A DNA stretch of 64,000 bases, from positions 62,001-126,000 of the forward strand of contig JAIELF010000017.1 in assembly GCA_019753235.1 (NCBI GenBank). The letters are read 5' to 3'. The notes under the pieces were generated by a model that saw only the letters and a program-made list of their open reading frames with translations, was not told where the DNA came from and did not search any database. Numbering within the stretch: the first letter of the stretch is position 1; each line of letters starts with the position of its first letter. Position numbers and translations under genes: made by a program. Shown here piece after piece: positions 20,271-29,294 of the stretch. The DNA comes from a bacterium. GTDB lineage: Bacteria > Planctomycetota > Planctomycetia > Kolteriales > Kolteriaceae.

Positions 20271-20961
20271 CAAGAGAGCGAATGTCTGGCTCATGGTAGC
20301 CATTAGCCCGATGGATTTATCTCAGTCAATCCATGCGAAGCACACTCAGTTTTTTGAGCGAATCAGAGATAGAAAGGAGTTTTGTGCTTTGAAGGATGGT
20401 GCTATTCCGCCGCCGCCAAAGAACTGGGAGCAAGGGGCGATGGGCGGCATGACGCGATATATGACAAAAGATGTTCGGCAACTGTTTGTTGACTATACGT
20501 ATCGATCAGAAGTATGCCGAAGCCAAAGAGACGTCTTAAATCTGGCCATGCGCCTCAGTATTATAAATACAACAAATGTTGTCGAAGATGTATTCATGTA
20601 TTATGTCAAAGCGTTCGGCGCGACCGATGCGTTTTGCCATGATGATCGTTTAGGAGCGTGGTCGAGGCGTTCGACTCTTGAAGTTGACAAACTAATCAAG
20701 AGGTGTATTTTCATCCGGCAAGTGAACTGGATATCGAATCATTGTGCATGGGAAGAGCTTCAAATCTCATCCAGAGAGATCGGCGAACGGATTGCTCCGG
20801 TGGCCGAGCGAGTGGAATACTTTCCTGATGGTGTTTACATCGTTCTCGATTCTCGTCCGTTGACGATGGCGGAGGCGAAAGAGAAAACGCTTGCTGCGAA
20901 CCTGGCTCTCTATCCAGAGATCGCTCCGATCATCCCAGATCTCTTAGCGATCGATGCGTAG
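20263..20961 (+). CDS. Probable immunity protein for REase-fold toxin tip
   Basis: Predicted 232-residue cytoplasmic protein. The start is TTG at 20263, chosen because a strong GGAGGTG lies 4 bases before it; it overlaps the preceding toxin frame by 8 bp, as usual for toxin/immunity pairs. The sequence has no signal peptide, is mixed alpha/beta by composition, and ends with a conserved-looking VEYFPDGVYIVLDSRPL segment somewhat like large immunity proteins of restriction-endonuclease-fold toxins (such as the Imm52 group). I would not insist on a family. Base composition is poorer in GC than the chromosomal background, as in other genes of this locus. Confidence 0.6.
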   Translation: MLDKRANVWLMVAISPMDLSQSIHAKHTQFFERIRDRKEFCALKDGAIPPPPKNWEQGAMGGMTRYMTKDVRQLFVDYTYRSEVCRSQRDVLNLAMRLSIINTTNVVEDVFMYYVKAFGATDAFCHDDRLGAWSRRSTLEVDKLIKRCIFIRQVNWISNHCAWEELQISSREIGERIAPVAERVEYFPDGVYIVLDSRPLTMAEAKEKTLAANLALYPEIAPIIPDLLAIDA

Positions 20962-21026
20962 ACGCCGATCGATATTGGATTGTCTGATGCAAGGCTGCGC
21001 GGTCTGGACGGACGAGAGCGTGGCTC

Positions 21027-21869
21027 GTGACTGGCTCTTTATGCCATGTAGTCGATGACGATCTGAATAGCTTCGCCAACAACGATACGTCGGCATCTAT
21101 TGGTGGGCAGCTTCTATCCGGTACGAAAATTGTCTTCAGGATTCGGCAGATCTGGAGTCGACTCGACGGTCTTGCGGCTCCCGTACGAGAAAATCTCGAA
21201 AATACACTCATTTCTTTAACAAGTATATTGCAGCAACTCTCCTCTAATCTCGCAACAGGGTCCAAGGAAAAGCTCCAAGGACTTCTGCGTCAACTGAATC
21301 GAGTCTTCAAAGAGGCCGCAGAGAGACTGCGCCTCTTCGCCGCCGAGAGCCGAGGTGGAAAATCCACCAGGACCAGCGTCACCAAAGCTACACCCAATGC
21401 CGACACGACCAATCCAAATCCTCGTATACCCGACGACGATCCGAATCCCAAGAAAAAGTCGAACAACGATTCCGCGCCGGTCAAGAACCGCTTGCCGACT
21501 TCCAACGGAAAATGGGCCGGCGCCCCAGGCGAAAGTGGCTGGATCTCCGACAAGCCGGAAATACTGGCGATCACCAAAGGAGAGCCGATCCCGTTTATGA
21601 ACCAGCGACCCGACTTCTCGAAGTGGTCCGTTGATGATATCGTCATGGAGCCAGGCGAATTGAACGGTGGCCATAAACATGACAGGCGAGTGGCGATCAA
21701 TAAATTTATTAGGAAAGGAAAATGGAAAACCACGTCCGAGGCTGACCAGTGGCGACGTGACAATAGAATGTCGATCCATCATGCTGGGAATCATAAAATG
21801 CAACTCATACCAAAGGATCGAAATGACGTGAAGCATACGGGTGAAGCGGCGGACCTAAGGAGTCGATAG
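21027..21869 (+). CDS. Displaced toxin cassette with HNH-type nuclease tip
   Basis: Predicted 280-residue protein that matches only the last part of the long toxin upstream. Residues about 38-105 (IRQIWSRLDGLAAPVRENL to AAERLRLFA) align with the linker of the 17 kb toxin (LRQVEAKLAALSLPLQKIL to AAERLRLFA). Then comes a Pro/Asn/Lys-rich spacer and a tip with GHKHDRR, a SIHHAGNHKMQLIPK segment near residue 250 and KHTGEA. The histidines and the HH-x(5)-QLIP pattern point to an HNH/EndoVII-superfamily nuclease of the WHH/GHH kind. No delivery domain is present, so it is an 'orphan' cassette that could be exchanged into the full toxin by recombination. The GTG start is uncertain. The immunity gene follows directly at 21870. 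Confidence 0.68.
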   Translation: MTGSLCHVVDDDLNSFANNDTSASIGGQLLSGTKIVFRIRQIWSRLDGLAAPVRENLENTLISLTSILQQLSSNLATGSKEKLQGLLRQLNRVFKEAAERLRLFAAESRGGKSTRTSVTKATPNADTTNPNPRIPDDDPNPKKKSNNDSAPVKNRLPTSNGKWAGAPGESGWISDKPEILAITKGEPIPFMNQRPDFSKWSVDDIVMEPGELNGGHKHDRRVAINKFIRKGKWKTTSEADQWRRDNRMSIHHAGNHKMQLIPKDRNDVKHTGEAADLRSR

Positions 21870-22382
21870 ATGAGGCTCGAAGAAATCGTGGATATAATCC
21901 ATAAGCCTGTTTCGAGGATTGATCAGGAAGAGTTGTTTGAAGGAATTGGTAAGATTGAGGGATTTGGTGGTGTAACGCTGCCTCAGGATTTCCGAAGTTT
22001 TCTGGCAGCCTACGGTCGGCCCTTTTTTACAACTCCTTCGCTGGAAATCTATTCACTTGATAGAAATGAACTGTTTGATCTCGCCACCTTCTTCGGTATA
22101 AGTTATGATACTCATGATGACATATTAAGATATATGAAATCATTTGAGGGTCGTTTTCCCGATAAATGCATACCGATCGGTGATGATTAATTTGGTAATA
22201 AGTATTTATATGATCTTTCTCATGGCAACGAGAAAGTCTATTTCTGGATGCATGACGAGGAAGTTGACGAAAAGCTGGAGCCTAGGCCCTACTATTCAAA
22301 TATGACCCTCTTAGCGAACTCGTTCACGGATTTTCTGTCGAGGCTTACGCCGGAAGTATACGATGATGAGGAGTCCCAGTAA
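21870..22382 (+). pseudogene. SUKH-family immunity gene with premature stop
   Basis: The frame begins with ATG at 21870, touching the previous stop, with GGAG 8 bases ahead. It reads as a SUKH/SMI1 protein (LPQDFRSFLAAYGRP signature, then CIPIGDD). A TAA at 22188-22190 interrupts it. The same frame then continues FGNKYLYDLSHGNEKVYFW and ends with a normal SUKH C-terminal helix (SFTDFLSRLTPE) at TAA 22380-22382. The pattern IPIGDD-stop-FGN corresponds to the strand-turn of intact family members, so one substitution to a stop codon is the simplest explanation. The truncated 106-residue product may or may not protect; a sequencing error is the alternative. Confidence 0.7.
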
Positions 22383-22453
22383 TTTACTTTGACTGGAACG
22401 GTTGTTTTCCATTCTCATTAGTGAATACTTCCTCTTTGACGTCCTCACAGGGA

Positions 22454-22470
22454 AGAAAAGGGGACATTCT
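22454..22470 (+). repeat. 17-bp dispersed repeat, copy A
   Basis: The sequence AGAAAAGGGGACATTCT here is identical to the reverse complement of 54597-54613 and differs slightly at 48371-48387 and 54023-54040. It lies between the toxin locus and the transposase relic. Similar 'AAAAGGGGACA' motifs are known at many positions of some bacterial genomes near IS200/REP-type transposases, so a mobile origin is possible. Confidence 0.6.
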
Positions 22471-22640
22471 GGTATTGACATAGGTGTGTCACTATTTGCT
22501 TCCCCATCGAAAGAGCGATGCTTGCAGGCGACTTGCGGATGTCATCGTTGTGAAAGCCTCACTGAGGAACCCATTCGACCGCTCGCCTGCCTTCGTTTCA
22601 GAGCTTCCAGCAGCATCCTCCGTCAAGAAGATCCCCTCTG

Positions 22641-23183
22641 TCAAGACGAGCGGCTGTTGTTTGTCTCGCAGATGGCCCACCTGACATCGGCGAAGGCAGG
22701 GAAGGAATGTTTCCCATCGGACCGCGACCACTTCCTTAAGCACTTGCGATAGATCGCCGTCCTTCGGCGCCGAGGCACACTTCTGGACGATTGCTTCTCG
22801 CAGCGCCGCCAAGATCGGCCTCAAGCAATCGGAATCGACCAATCGATGAAAATCCGTCAGCGTGCTTTTACATAGACGCGGAATACTCAAATGCCGTTGA
22901 ACTTGGCGCGTCTGGCTGAAGTCTTCGATTGTTCGCAAGCGGCGCAGCGACGGGTTGAAAAACGCGAGCAGGTAACAGAGGAAGACATCGTCGAGAAAGA
23001 GTTCTCGATTGCCATGAGCATTTTCATCGCAAAGTGAGTCCACCTGCCCTTGGAGAAGCCGGACATACTTGCCTTTCTGGACCTGATGAGGCCAAAGCTC
23101 CAAATCCGCCAGCGACGCCACCGGCCTCTTCGTTCGACCGCTTCTTTTCTTTCACATGAAAAGCATTTATGCGCCACAAACAC
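22641..23183 (-). pseudogene. IS4-like transposase relic (N-terminal part, frameshifted)
   Basis: On the minus strand, translation gives a transposase N-terminus: FLDDVFLCYLLAFFNPSLR, LRTIEDFSQTRQVQRHL, LCKSTLTDFHRLVD and LREAIV, which match the helical part of DDE (IS4-type) transposases. Toward the expected first catalytic Asp (VVAVDGTF) the frame breaks: it reads VVAVRWETF, and the continuation ADVRWAICETNN lies in another frame. The N-terminal start is also disrupted around 23120. Only a fragment of the element remains and no terminal repeats are recognisable. 22383-22640 and 23184-23248 hold nothing else that I can read as a gene. Confidence 0.6.
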
Positions 23184-23248
23184 GGATCGCGCCAGTACAA
23201 TTCAAACCATTTTTTCCCGGACACCTCTGCATAGTACCTACTGCGAGA

Positions 23249-25072
23249 TCATCGAAGATCGCCGACGGACTTTCCGGAAGGCTGGTCTTTGGAATCGGTG
23301 CTACTTTGGTTTTTCGGCAGCGTCTCGACGGAGAACCAACCGATCATCATTTCTTCCCAGGTCTGCTGGCCTGGCCTGACGATCACATTGGGATTGGGGT
23401 TGGCGGGATTACCTGACGAGTTGTCGTAATGGCCGACACATTCCAATACCGCTCCTTTTGGCATTAGTATCGGTTCCGCGAGCTCGTATTGAATCTGCCA
23501 ATTGAAGTCGAAACGGGGAACATCTAAGAGGAGTTCACGCCGCCCATCTGGAAATCGTGCGATGAATTGAAACGATTTACCTCGAAGATGCATGTGGGGC
23601 ATCATGTACCGCAGGACTCTGTCGTCCTTGAACTGATAGCTCGCTTTGATGACGTGGTCGGGAGTATTTGCCGGTATCCAGAACAGGAAATTCTGTGCAC
23701 CTAAACCCTCCATCTCCTGCTCCACCGCGCTCTTATCGCAGAATTTGAAGCCAACTCGGGTCAAATCTTTTTCGGATCGGCCGTTGGGCGTGTAATGGAT
23801 CTGGAAAACAATCTTCGAACCGGCGGTAACTCGGCGAGCCATCTTGGGGCGTGCCGTGAAGGGGGGCGTTCCCGGGGCATAACCAGCGATTAATCCCCCC
23901 TTAAACGCATTGGCCGCCACCACGGCTGTTTGGAGACCATTTCGCTCGCCCGCCATGGCGTCCGGCGGGACACTCAAAACAAAGACGTGATGAACAACGG
24001 AACGGGCACCGGGACGTACTTCGCAGTCCGTTATCCACTTGTCTTCCGTCCAGCCAGGGTCGACGACGAAATGCTCGTAAGGTACCGCTCCTTCTAAGGG
24101 GACGTCGTAAGGCTTCTCTGCCATGGCGATGATTTCGTGCGGCTCGCCGATATTCCAACCGGGGACGAATTGTCTCGGCTCGGGAAGGTCTTTGGGATCG
24201 CCCATCGGGGCACCGGCATCGACCCAAGCGAGAATGGTACTCTTCTCGGCCTCTGTCAGTCGGGCATCGTTGACGAACTTTCCGTGCGCGGGATTCGCGA
24301 ACCAGGGAGGCATTCGCTCTTGATCGACGACCTCGCGGATCATGTCCGCCCAGCCAACGAGGTCGTCATATTTGTCCATCGCGAAAGGCCCGATCTCGCC
24401 GTCTCGATGGCATTCGACACAGCGTTTCTGAAAAATGCGCGAAACATCTTTGGCGTAGGTGACGTTCGTGTCGGTGGAAGGCTCATGCTTCCTACCAATC
24501 AAGCAACCAGTCGCAGGCAGAACGGGCTGACGAACATCCTTGCCGGCAAGGAGTTGGTCGATGGCATCGGCGAGGTAGTTCTCCTTTGGTTCGAGCCGAA
24601 CGAAACCGACTCGCCCCTGGTCATCGATGGGGCCGCGATAGCGAACCTTCCGAGTGGCATCGAGAACAAAGACTTCCGGTGTTCTTTTCGCATCGAATGA
24701 GTCCGCTATCCGTGCACCGTCGTCCATCAACACGGGAAACGTCAGGCCGAACTTGCTGACAAAGGAGGCTACTTCTTCGGCCTTGTCCTGCAAATTTGAA
24801 TTAATCGCGACGAAGCGAACGCCCTGGGTTTGATACTTCTTTGCCAGCGACTCGAGACGAGGAGCGTACAGTTGCATCAGCGGACATTCGGTTCCAATGA
24901 ATGCGACGACCAAAAACCTGGCATCCGCAACATCATCGCTCGACCATGTTCGACCATCCGTTGTGGGGAGGCTGAAGCGACTAACGGCCTCGGCAGCGCT
25001 GCATGGACATGGAGAAAAGCATCCCAAGGTCGCCGTCAAAAAAAGGATCCCGACGAAATACGCGCCCCTCAT
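23249..25072 (-). CDS. Redoxin / cytochrome c / copper monooxygenase-like fusion protein
   Basis: Predicted exported 607-residue protein with a signal peptide. Residues about 30-170 form a thioredoxin-like (AhpC/TSA) domain with GTECPLMQLYAPRL, a single-cysteine redoxin site, and TPEVFVLD. Residues about 205-290 form a planctomycete cytochrome c domain with one haem motif CVECH and downstream Met residues (RMPPWF). Residues about 300-590 resemble the copper type II ascorbate-dependent monooxygenase C-terminal fold: VVHHVFVLSVPP, VFQIHYTPNG, MMPHMHLRGKSF and GHYDNSSGNP, with several His/Met residues suited to copper. The arrangement occurs repeatedly in planctomycetes; the substrate is unknown. 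It probably acts in the periplasm. Start ATG chosen for the signal peptide. Confidence 0.85.
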   Translation of the reverse strand: MRGAYFVGILFLTATLGCFSPCPCSAAEAVSRFSLPTTDGRTWSSDDVADARFLVVAFIGTECPLMQLYAPRLESLAKKYQTQGVRFVAINSNLQDKAEEVASFVSKFGLTFPVLMDDGARIADSFDAKRTPEVFVLDATRKVRYRGPIDDQGRVGFVRLEPKENYLADAIDQLLAGKDVRQPVLPATGCLIGRKHEPSTDTNVTYAKDVSRIFQKRCVECHRDGEIGPFAMDKYDDLVGWADMIREVVDQERMPPWFANPAHGKFVNDARLTEAEKSTILAWVDAGAPMGDPKDLPEPRQFVPGWNIGEPHEIIAMAEKPYDVPLEGAVPYEHFVVDPGWTEDKWITDCEVRPGARSVVHHVFVLSVPPDAMAGERNGLQTAVVAANAFKGGLIAGYAPGTPPFTARPKMARRVTAGSKIVFQIHYTPNGRSEKDLTRVGFKFCDKSAVEQEMEGLGAQNFLFWIPANTPDHVIKASYQFKDDRVLRYMMPHMHLRGKSFQFIARFPDGRRELLLDVPRFDFNWQIQYELAEPILMPKGAVLECVGHYDNSSGNPANPNPNVIVRPGQQTWEEMMIGWFSVETLPKNQSSTDSKDQPSGKSVGDLR

Positions 25073-25471
25073 TCCCTAACCTCCAAGTCGAACATTTGTC
25101 ACTGGCCTGGGCCTCCGGAAACGGATGGTCTGATGGCGACCCAGGGATGGCTTTAGCGTATCAAAACGGTCATCATCTGTTCCCGCGACTCGGGCGAGAC
25201 CGAGCGGCAGGAAACAAGATCCGATGGGTACTATTGTTGCCTGATCGCCGGACCGGGACGGAAATCGATCCGAATTGCGACAACTTTTCCCCTTTCGATG
25301 AAAAGTGCCGAAAGGCATTGATTTGTGGAGTTTTACGCCAATCTCGCTGTTGAGCGGTCAGCACGCGAACCTGCTGACGCGCTTGCTGGACCGCAATAGC
25401 GGGGGATGCCTACCGTCGGGACGACGGAGCAGCGAACCTTTGGGCCGTGCGCCGGTGCTCGAAGCAGATGA
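25073..25471. other. Intergenic region, no gene seen
   Basis: Upstream region of the redoxin fusion gene and downstream of the SGNH-like gene (both minus strand). No frame with protein-like composition, no tRNA, no strong hairpin followed by a T run. Confidence 0.4.
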
Positions 25472-27565
25472 TTACGGCGACGAACCGGGTGGTGATGAGA
25501 TACCGGCGTCGAAGGAGATGGACTGAAGAGACATCCCGAGTGATGCCCCCATAAAGTTAAAATCAATGGGCTCATGATTGATGAATATCATGATCGTCGC
25601 ATCTTCAACCGATTCACTCACCGGAAAATCAATAGAGAGATTTGTTTCCGGAGGGGTCAATACAATTTCACGATCGAGTCCGATAATATTGGAGGGCTTG
25701 GAAGCAGAACGACACTGAATTCTCATGGAACGCTGTTTCGGGCTGAAGAGCTTCATCCGAAGAGTGTAGTTGACGCCTCGCAAAATGGGTGCCGAGCCAG
25801 AAACTAAAGAGACCGCCTCGGGTCCACCAGGAATTGGATGAGCGAACGATACCTTCGTCACCATTGAGTAGATTTCATCAGGTTTCGCAGAGACAAAGAG
25901 ACGCTGACTCTCATCGACAACCTGGAGTTGAAACTGAAGAGGCGCGCTAAACCTTGCGGAGGAGAAATTGCTTATCTCGACAGCGTCCATCTCCGAAATC
26001 GGAAGGAAGAACTCTGCTGGCCCGGACTCTCGGTCGACCTGGATAGGCCACCAAAAGTATCGCCAATCTGAATCAAGATCGAATGATCTCTTCAATTGAA
26101 AATCGGGTCGATTGGAACGAATTGTTGCTTCGAACTTGCCCGCTTGCTTGGATCGAGCACGAAAGGTTAAAAGTGTCGGGACGTTTGCTGCTAAGAAGAC
26201 CGGGCGACGAATCGAGGGAGAGGAGAGTTTCTCTCGGGTCGGTGATGTAGGATTATTCTTCATATAGTCAGCAACAACACGAGCAGCGACTCGACAGCCT
26301 TGTTCACTGAAATGAATGTCATCATAAAAATAGTCCGCCCGTCCGTTCATCAAGGGTGCCAAGTCAATGAACTCGTATTGTAGATCTTGACAAACCTCCG
26401 CAAGCCTTTGATTGAATTGGTCCAGCGTCTGAAGAGCCAGCGACGGCGTCGGCTTGGGAACGTCCTCGGGAGAAGAATCCCCCTTGCAGTAGCGAAGTCG
26501 GCGAACCCAGAGTTCGAACATGAAGTCATCCCAAAGGGCAGGCTGCGAGACAAAGATGACTCGCTTCCCCTTCGACTGAAGCTGCTGGGCCAGTCGCCGA
26601 ACCTGAACGACGAAATGATCGACCGCGGGCAATCGGACGTCACCACGATTTCGGGATGGGATCGCTCCGATGAATTCGCGGTGATGCACCCCCTCTCGGT
26701 CAGCTCGAACGAGCATGGGTGGTATGCCATCGATCAGCGTTGAAAAAGCTCGGCCGAGCCCTCCCCGTCTCCAAGAAGGTTGTTGTTCGCAGGCCGAGAG
26801 ATCCGGCGTTTGCAGAATCTCGCGAAGGGTCTCCTCGGCTCCAAGGAAACAAATGACGACATCGACTTGGTCGATCATCGAAGAGCTGTTGACCCATGGA
26901 ACGATCTGATCAAGTGAGATCCCACCGAAGCCGGCACTGGCCAGCCAATAACTTGGAGCGTTCCCTTCGGGTCGGCGATGATTCATTTCTTCCATGAGAC
27001 GGTTGGGCCAGGCTTCCTCGTCGTCGAGGTAAAGGCACTCTGTCGTTCCGCCGCCGAGACAAAGGAGTCGCTGAGTATTTCGATCGGTCGGCCAGGAGCG
27101 GCCGCGCAGACCCGACTCATTGATGTTAAAGCGAGAAATCCCCCGAACGCCGGGAAACCCATCCGATTCGGGCTCGAACTCCATCTTCATTCGGGCTGGA
27201 CGCAAGGGGCTGTGTGGATCGGGAAATCGTGTCCCGACTCTTTCATTAACGAGGAACAGGGTGGCGAATAGAAGGACCGAAGCGATACCGAAGACAAGGT
27301 GTCCTTCCGCCCAGAACGATCGACATCGGCGAAAGAATAAGCTAACGAGGATCGCGGCCAACCAACTTAACATGAAGACGAGGGTTACCGATTCCCATCC
27401 GGAGGGTTCCCAGCCTCGTCCCAGGGCGGCGGCCGAATCAACAACAAAGAGGGTTGGCAACACCATAGCGCCCGCGGTACCGAGAAGGATCGCGAACCAT
27501 CGTCCAGACAGTAGTGATGGGTTTTGGCCCACCGAATTCGAACGGAGGGGGATGAATCGGTTCAT
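25472..27565 (-). CDS. Membrane-anchored SGNH/GDSL hydrolase-like protein
   Basis: Predicted protein of 697 residues. Three hydrophobic segments near the N-terminus (about 22-42, 58-76 and 90-110) anchor a large outer domain. This domain contains LLCLGGGTTECLYLDD, a block I-like GG-T-T in place of the usual GDS, then VVICFLGAEE and, near the end of the domain, FYDDIHFSEQGCRVAARVVADYM, the DxxH block V of SGNH hydrolases. Beyond about residue 460 a beta-rich region without known motifs follows. Absence of a clear nucleophile Ser in block I (Gly-Gly-Gly-Thr-Thr instead) is notable. The start at 27565 (GAGGG about 10 bases ahead) is preferred over 27598, which has no ribosome site. It might modify surface glycans, as acetyl-esterase-type SGNH proteins do. 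Confidence 0.65.
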   Translation of the reverse strand: MNRFIPLRSNSVGQNPSLLSGRWFAILLGTAGAMVLPTLFVVDSAAALGRGWEPSGWESVTLVFMLSWLAAILVSLFFRRCRSFWAEGHLVFGIASVLLFATLFLVNERVGTRFPDPHSPLRPARMKMEFEPESDGFPGVRGISRFNINESGLRGRSWPTDRNTQRLLCLGGGTTECLYLDDEEAWPNRLMEEMNHRRPEGNAPSYWLASAGFGGISLDQIVPWVNSSSMIDQVDVVICFLGAEETLREILQTPDLSACEQQPSWRRGGLGRAFSTLIDGIPPMLVRADREGVHHREFIGAIPSRNRGDVRLPAVDHFVVQVRRLAQQLQSKGKRVIFVSQPALWDDFMFELWVRRLRYCKGDSSPEDVPKPTPSLALQTLDQFNQRLAEVCQDLQYEFIDLAPLMNGRADYFYDDIHFSEQGCRVAARVVADYMKNNPTSPTREKLSSPSIRRPVFLAANVPTLLTFRARSKQAGKFEATIRSNRPDFQLKRSFDLDSDWRYFWWPIQVDRESGPAEFFLPISEMDAVEISNFSSARFSAPLQFQLQVVDESQRLFVSAKPDEIYSMVTKVSFAHPIPGGPEAVSLVSGSAPILRGVNYTLRMKLFSPKQRSMRIQCRSASKPSNIIGLDREIVLTPPETNLSIDFPVSESVEDATIMIFINHEPIDFNFMGASLGMSLQSISFDAGISSPPGSSP

Positions 27566-27704
27566 GCGGATTCGTTCCCTCGTCGATCCAAGAGACATCG
27601 ATCGGAGAAAGGTTGACGTTCTATCGATTCATGCAATGTAACGCTGGCCCGAACTGGCCGAGAGTCGACTTTCAAATCGTTGCGTCGCTGGCAAGAAGTG
27701 TTCA

Positions 27705-29147
27705 TCAAGAGATGATATCGCGAACGACCTCGCCGTGCACATCCGTTAGGCGGTAGTCTCGACCGCCGTAACGGTAGGTAAGCTCGGTGTGGTCGACACC
27801 AAAAAGGTGCAGGATGGTGGCGTGCAAGTCATGAACGGTGACCGGATTCTCGATGGCGGCAAATCCAAATTCATCAGTGGCGCCGTGAATGTGGCCCGGC
27901 TTGACTCCGCCACCGGCCATCCACATCGTAAATCCGGTTGGATTGTGGTCCCGGCCGATCTTGCGCGTCAGAAAAGCATTCTGACAGGTAGGTGTTCGGC
28001 CAAACTCCCCTCCCCACAAAACCAGTGTTTGATCGAGAAGCCCGAGCGAGGCTAGATCACTCAGGAGACCCGCGATCGGCTTGTCCACGCGAAGGGCGTT
28101 TTTTCGATGCCCGATGATGAGGTCGGTGTGTTGATCCCAACGGGGTTGGTTCTCACAAGGAGGCGAAATCAACTGTACAAACCGAACGCCACGCTGGACA
28201 AGCCGGCGTGCTCGCAGGCAAGCCCGACCGAACGTCTGCGTGTTGGGATCATCCAGTCCATAAAGTTGCTTGGTGGCGCTGGTCTCGCTTTCGACGTCGA
28301 CCGATTCAACCACCGAGGTCTGCATTCGGAACGCCAACTCGTAATTGGCGATCAGCGACTCGATGGTCTCGGAGGGCCCGAGTCGATCGATGGAACGCTC
28401 GTTAAGCTGCTTGATCGCATTCAGTTTCTGTTGTTGAAGTTCGGGAGTAAGTTCGCGTGGCGTCAAATTGGCAAGCGGGTTCTCTCCGGTCCGCAAAAGA
28501 GTTGGACCAAACCGAGGGGGGAGAAAACCGTTGCTCAAGATCCCTTCGCCGCCGGTCAATTGTTCGCCATCGTTCATCACCACGTACGAAGGGAGATTCT
28601 GTTGCTCGGTTCCCAAGCCGTAGGAAAACCATGAACCGATACTCGGCCGACCCCGAAGAGAATGGCCCGTATGCATGAAGTAGTTGGCCGATCCATGGTC
28701 AGGGTTGCGGGCGACCATCGATCGAATGACGGTCAACCTGTCGGCATGGGCCGCCAAATGGGGAAAGAGCTCGCTGATGGCGATCCCCGACTCGCCGTAT
28801 TGTTTGAACTTGAAGGGCGAGGCGAGCAGCGTTTCGCGCAATAGGCGGTTGGGGACATCCGCCAGTGGTAATCTTTTTCCATCGTCCTGTTTGAGTCGCG
28901 GCTTGGGGTCGAAGGTGTCCATCTGGGATGGACCACCCTCCATGTAAAGAAAGATGACCGACTTTGCGGATCCTTTCGGCAACGGTTTGGGAACCGTACT
29001 GGCAACTCCGGTCGAAGGCCGACATCCCGCGAGGATCCCAGAGAGAGCAAGCCCACCAAAACCCGTGGCGCTCGAGAAAAGAAAATCCCGTCGGCTTCCC
29101 GTGGCAACACTAGACAGGTCGAAAACCGATCGATGCTTTTTCCGCAT
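27705..29147 (-). CDS. DUF1501 protein, Tat-exported (pair 1)
   Basis: Predicted 480-residue exported protein of the DUF1501 (sulfatase-like, alkaline-phosphatase fold) family that in planctomycetes accompanies DUF1549/DUF1553 proteins. The N-terminus has a twin-arginine motif SRRDFL, a hydrophobic segment and LAGC, a possible lipobox. Family landmarks are KSVIFLYMEGGPSQMDTFDPKP, AHADRLTVIRSMV, DHGSANYFMHTGH, LRARRLVQRGVRFVQL and the C-terminal LVLWGGEFGRTP with HNPTGFTMWMAGGGVKPG. Start at the ATG followed by basic residues. The DUF1553 gene lies 147 bp upstream on the same strand, so they are probably cotranscribed. Substrate unknown. A paralogue lies at 36.5 kb. Confidence 0.93.
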   Translation of the reverse strand: MRKKHRSVFDLSSVATGSRRDFLFSSATGFGGLALSGILAGCRPSTGVASTVPKPLPKGSAKSVIFLYMEGGPSQMDTFDPKPRLKQDDGKRLPLADVPNRLLRETLLASPFKFKQYGESGIAISELFPHLAAHADRLTVIRSMVARNPDHGSANYFMHTGHSLRGRPSIGSWFSYGLGTEQQNLPSYVVMNDGEQLTGGEGILSNGFLPPRFGPTLLRTGENPLANLTPRELTPELQQQKLNAIKQLNERSIDRLGPSETIESLIANYELAFRMQTSVVESVDVESETSATKQLYGLDDPNTQTFGRACLRARRLVQRGVRFVQLISPPCENQPRWDQHTDLIIGHRKNALRVDKPIAGLLSDLASLGLLDQTLVLWGGEFGRTPTCQNAFLTRKIGRDHNPTGFTMWMAGGGVKPGHIHGATDEFGFAAIENPVTVHDLHATILHLFGVDHTELTYRYGGRDYRLTDVHGEVVRDIIS

Positions 29148-29294
29148 GGCCCCCTCAATTTAAGTAAATTTTACCGCCCCAACGTCCGGAAAGCAAAGAA
29201 GCGGAAATTGCTTTTCGTGGACAGCAAACCATCGGTGGAGGGATGTATCGATTCAGGAGTCGCCTTGGCAACGCCAGTGGGCCACGACTTCTCA

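Noticed and set aside
22402..22752. 116-codon plus-strand frame after the SUKH gene
   Set aside because: Covers the transposase relic on the other strand and has no ribosome site or motif.
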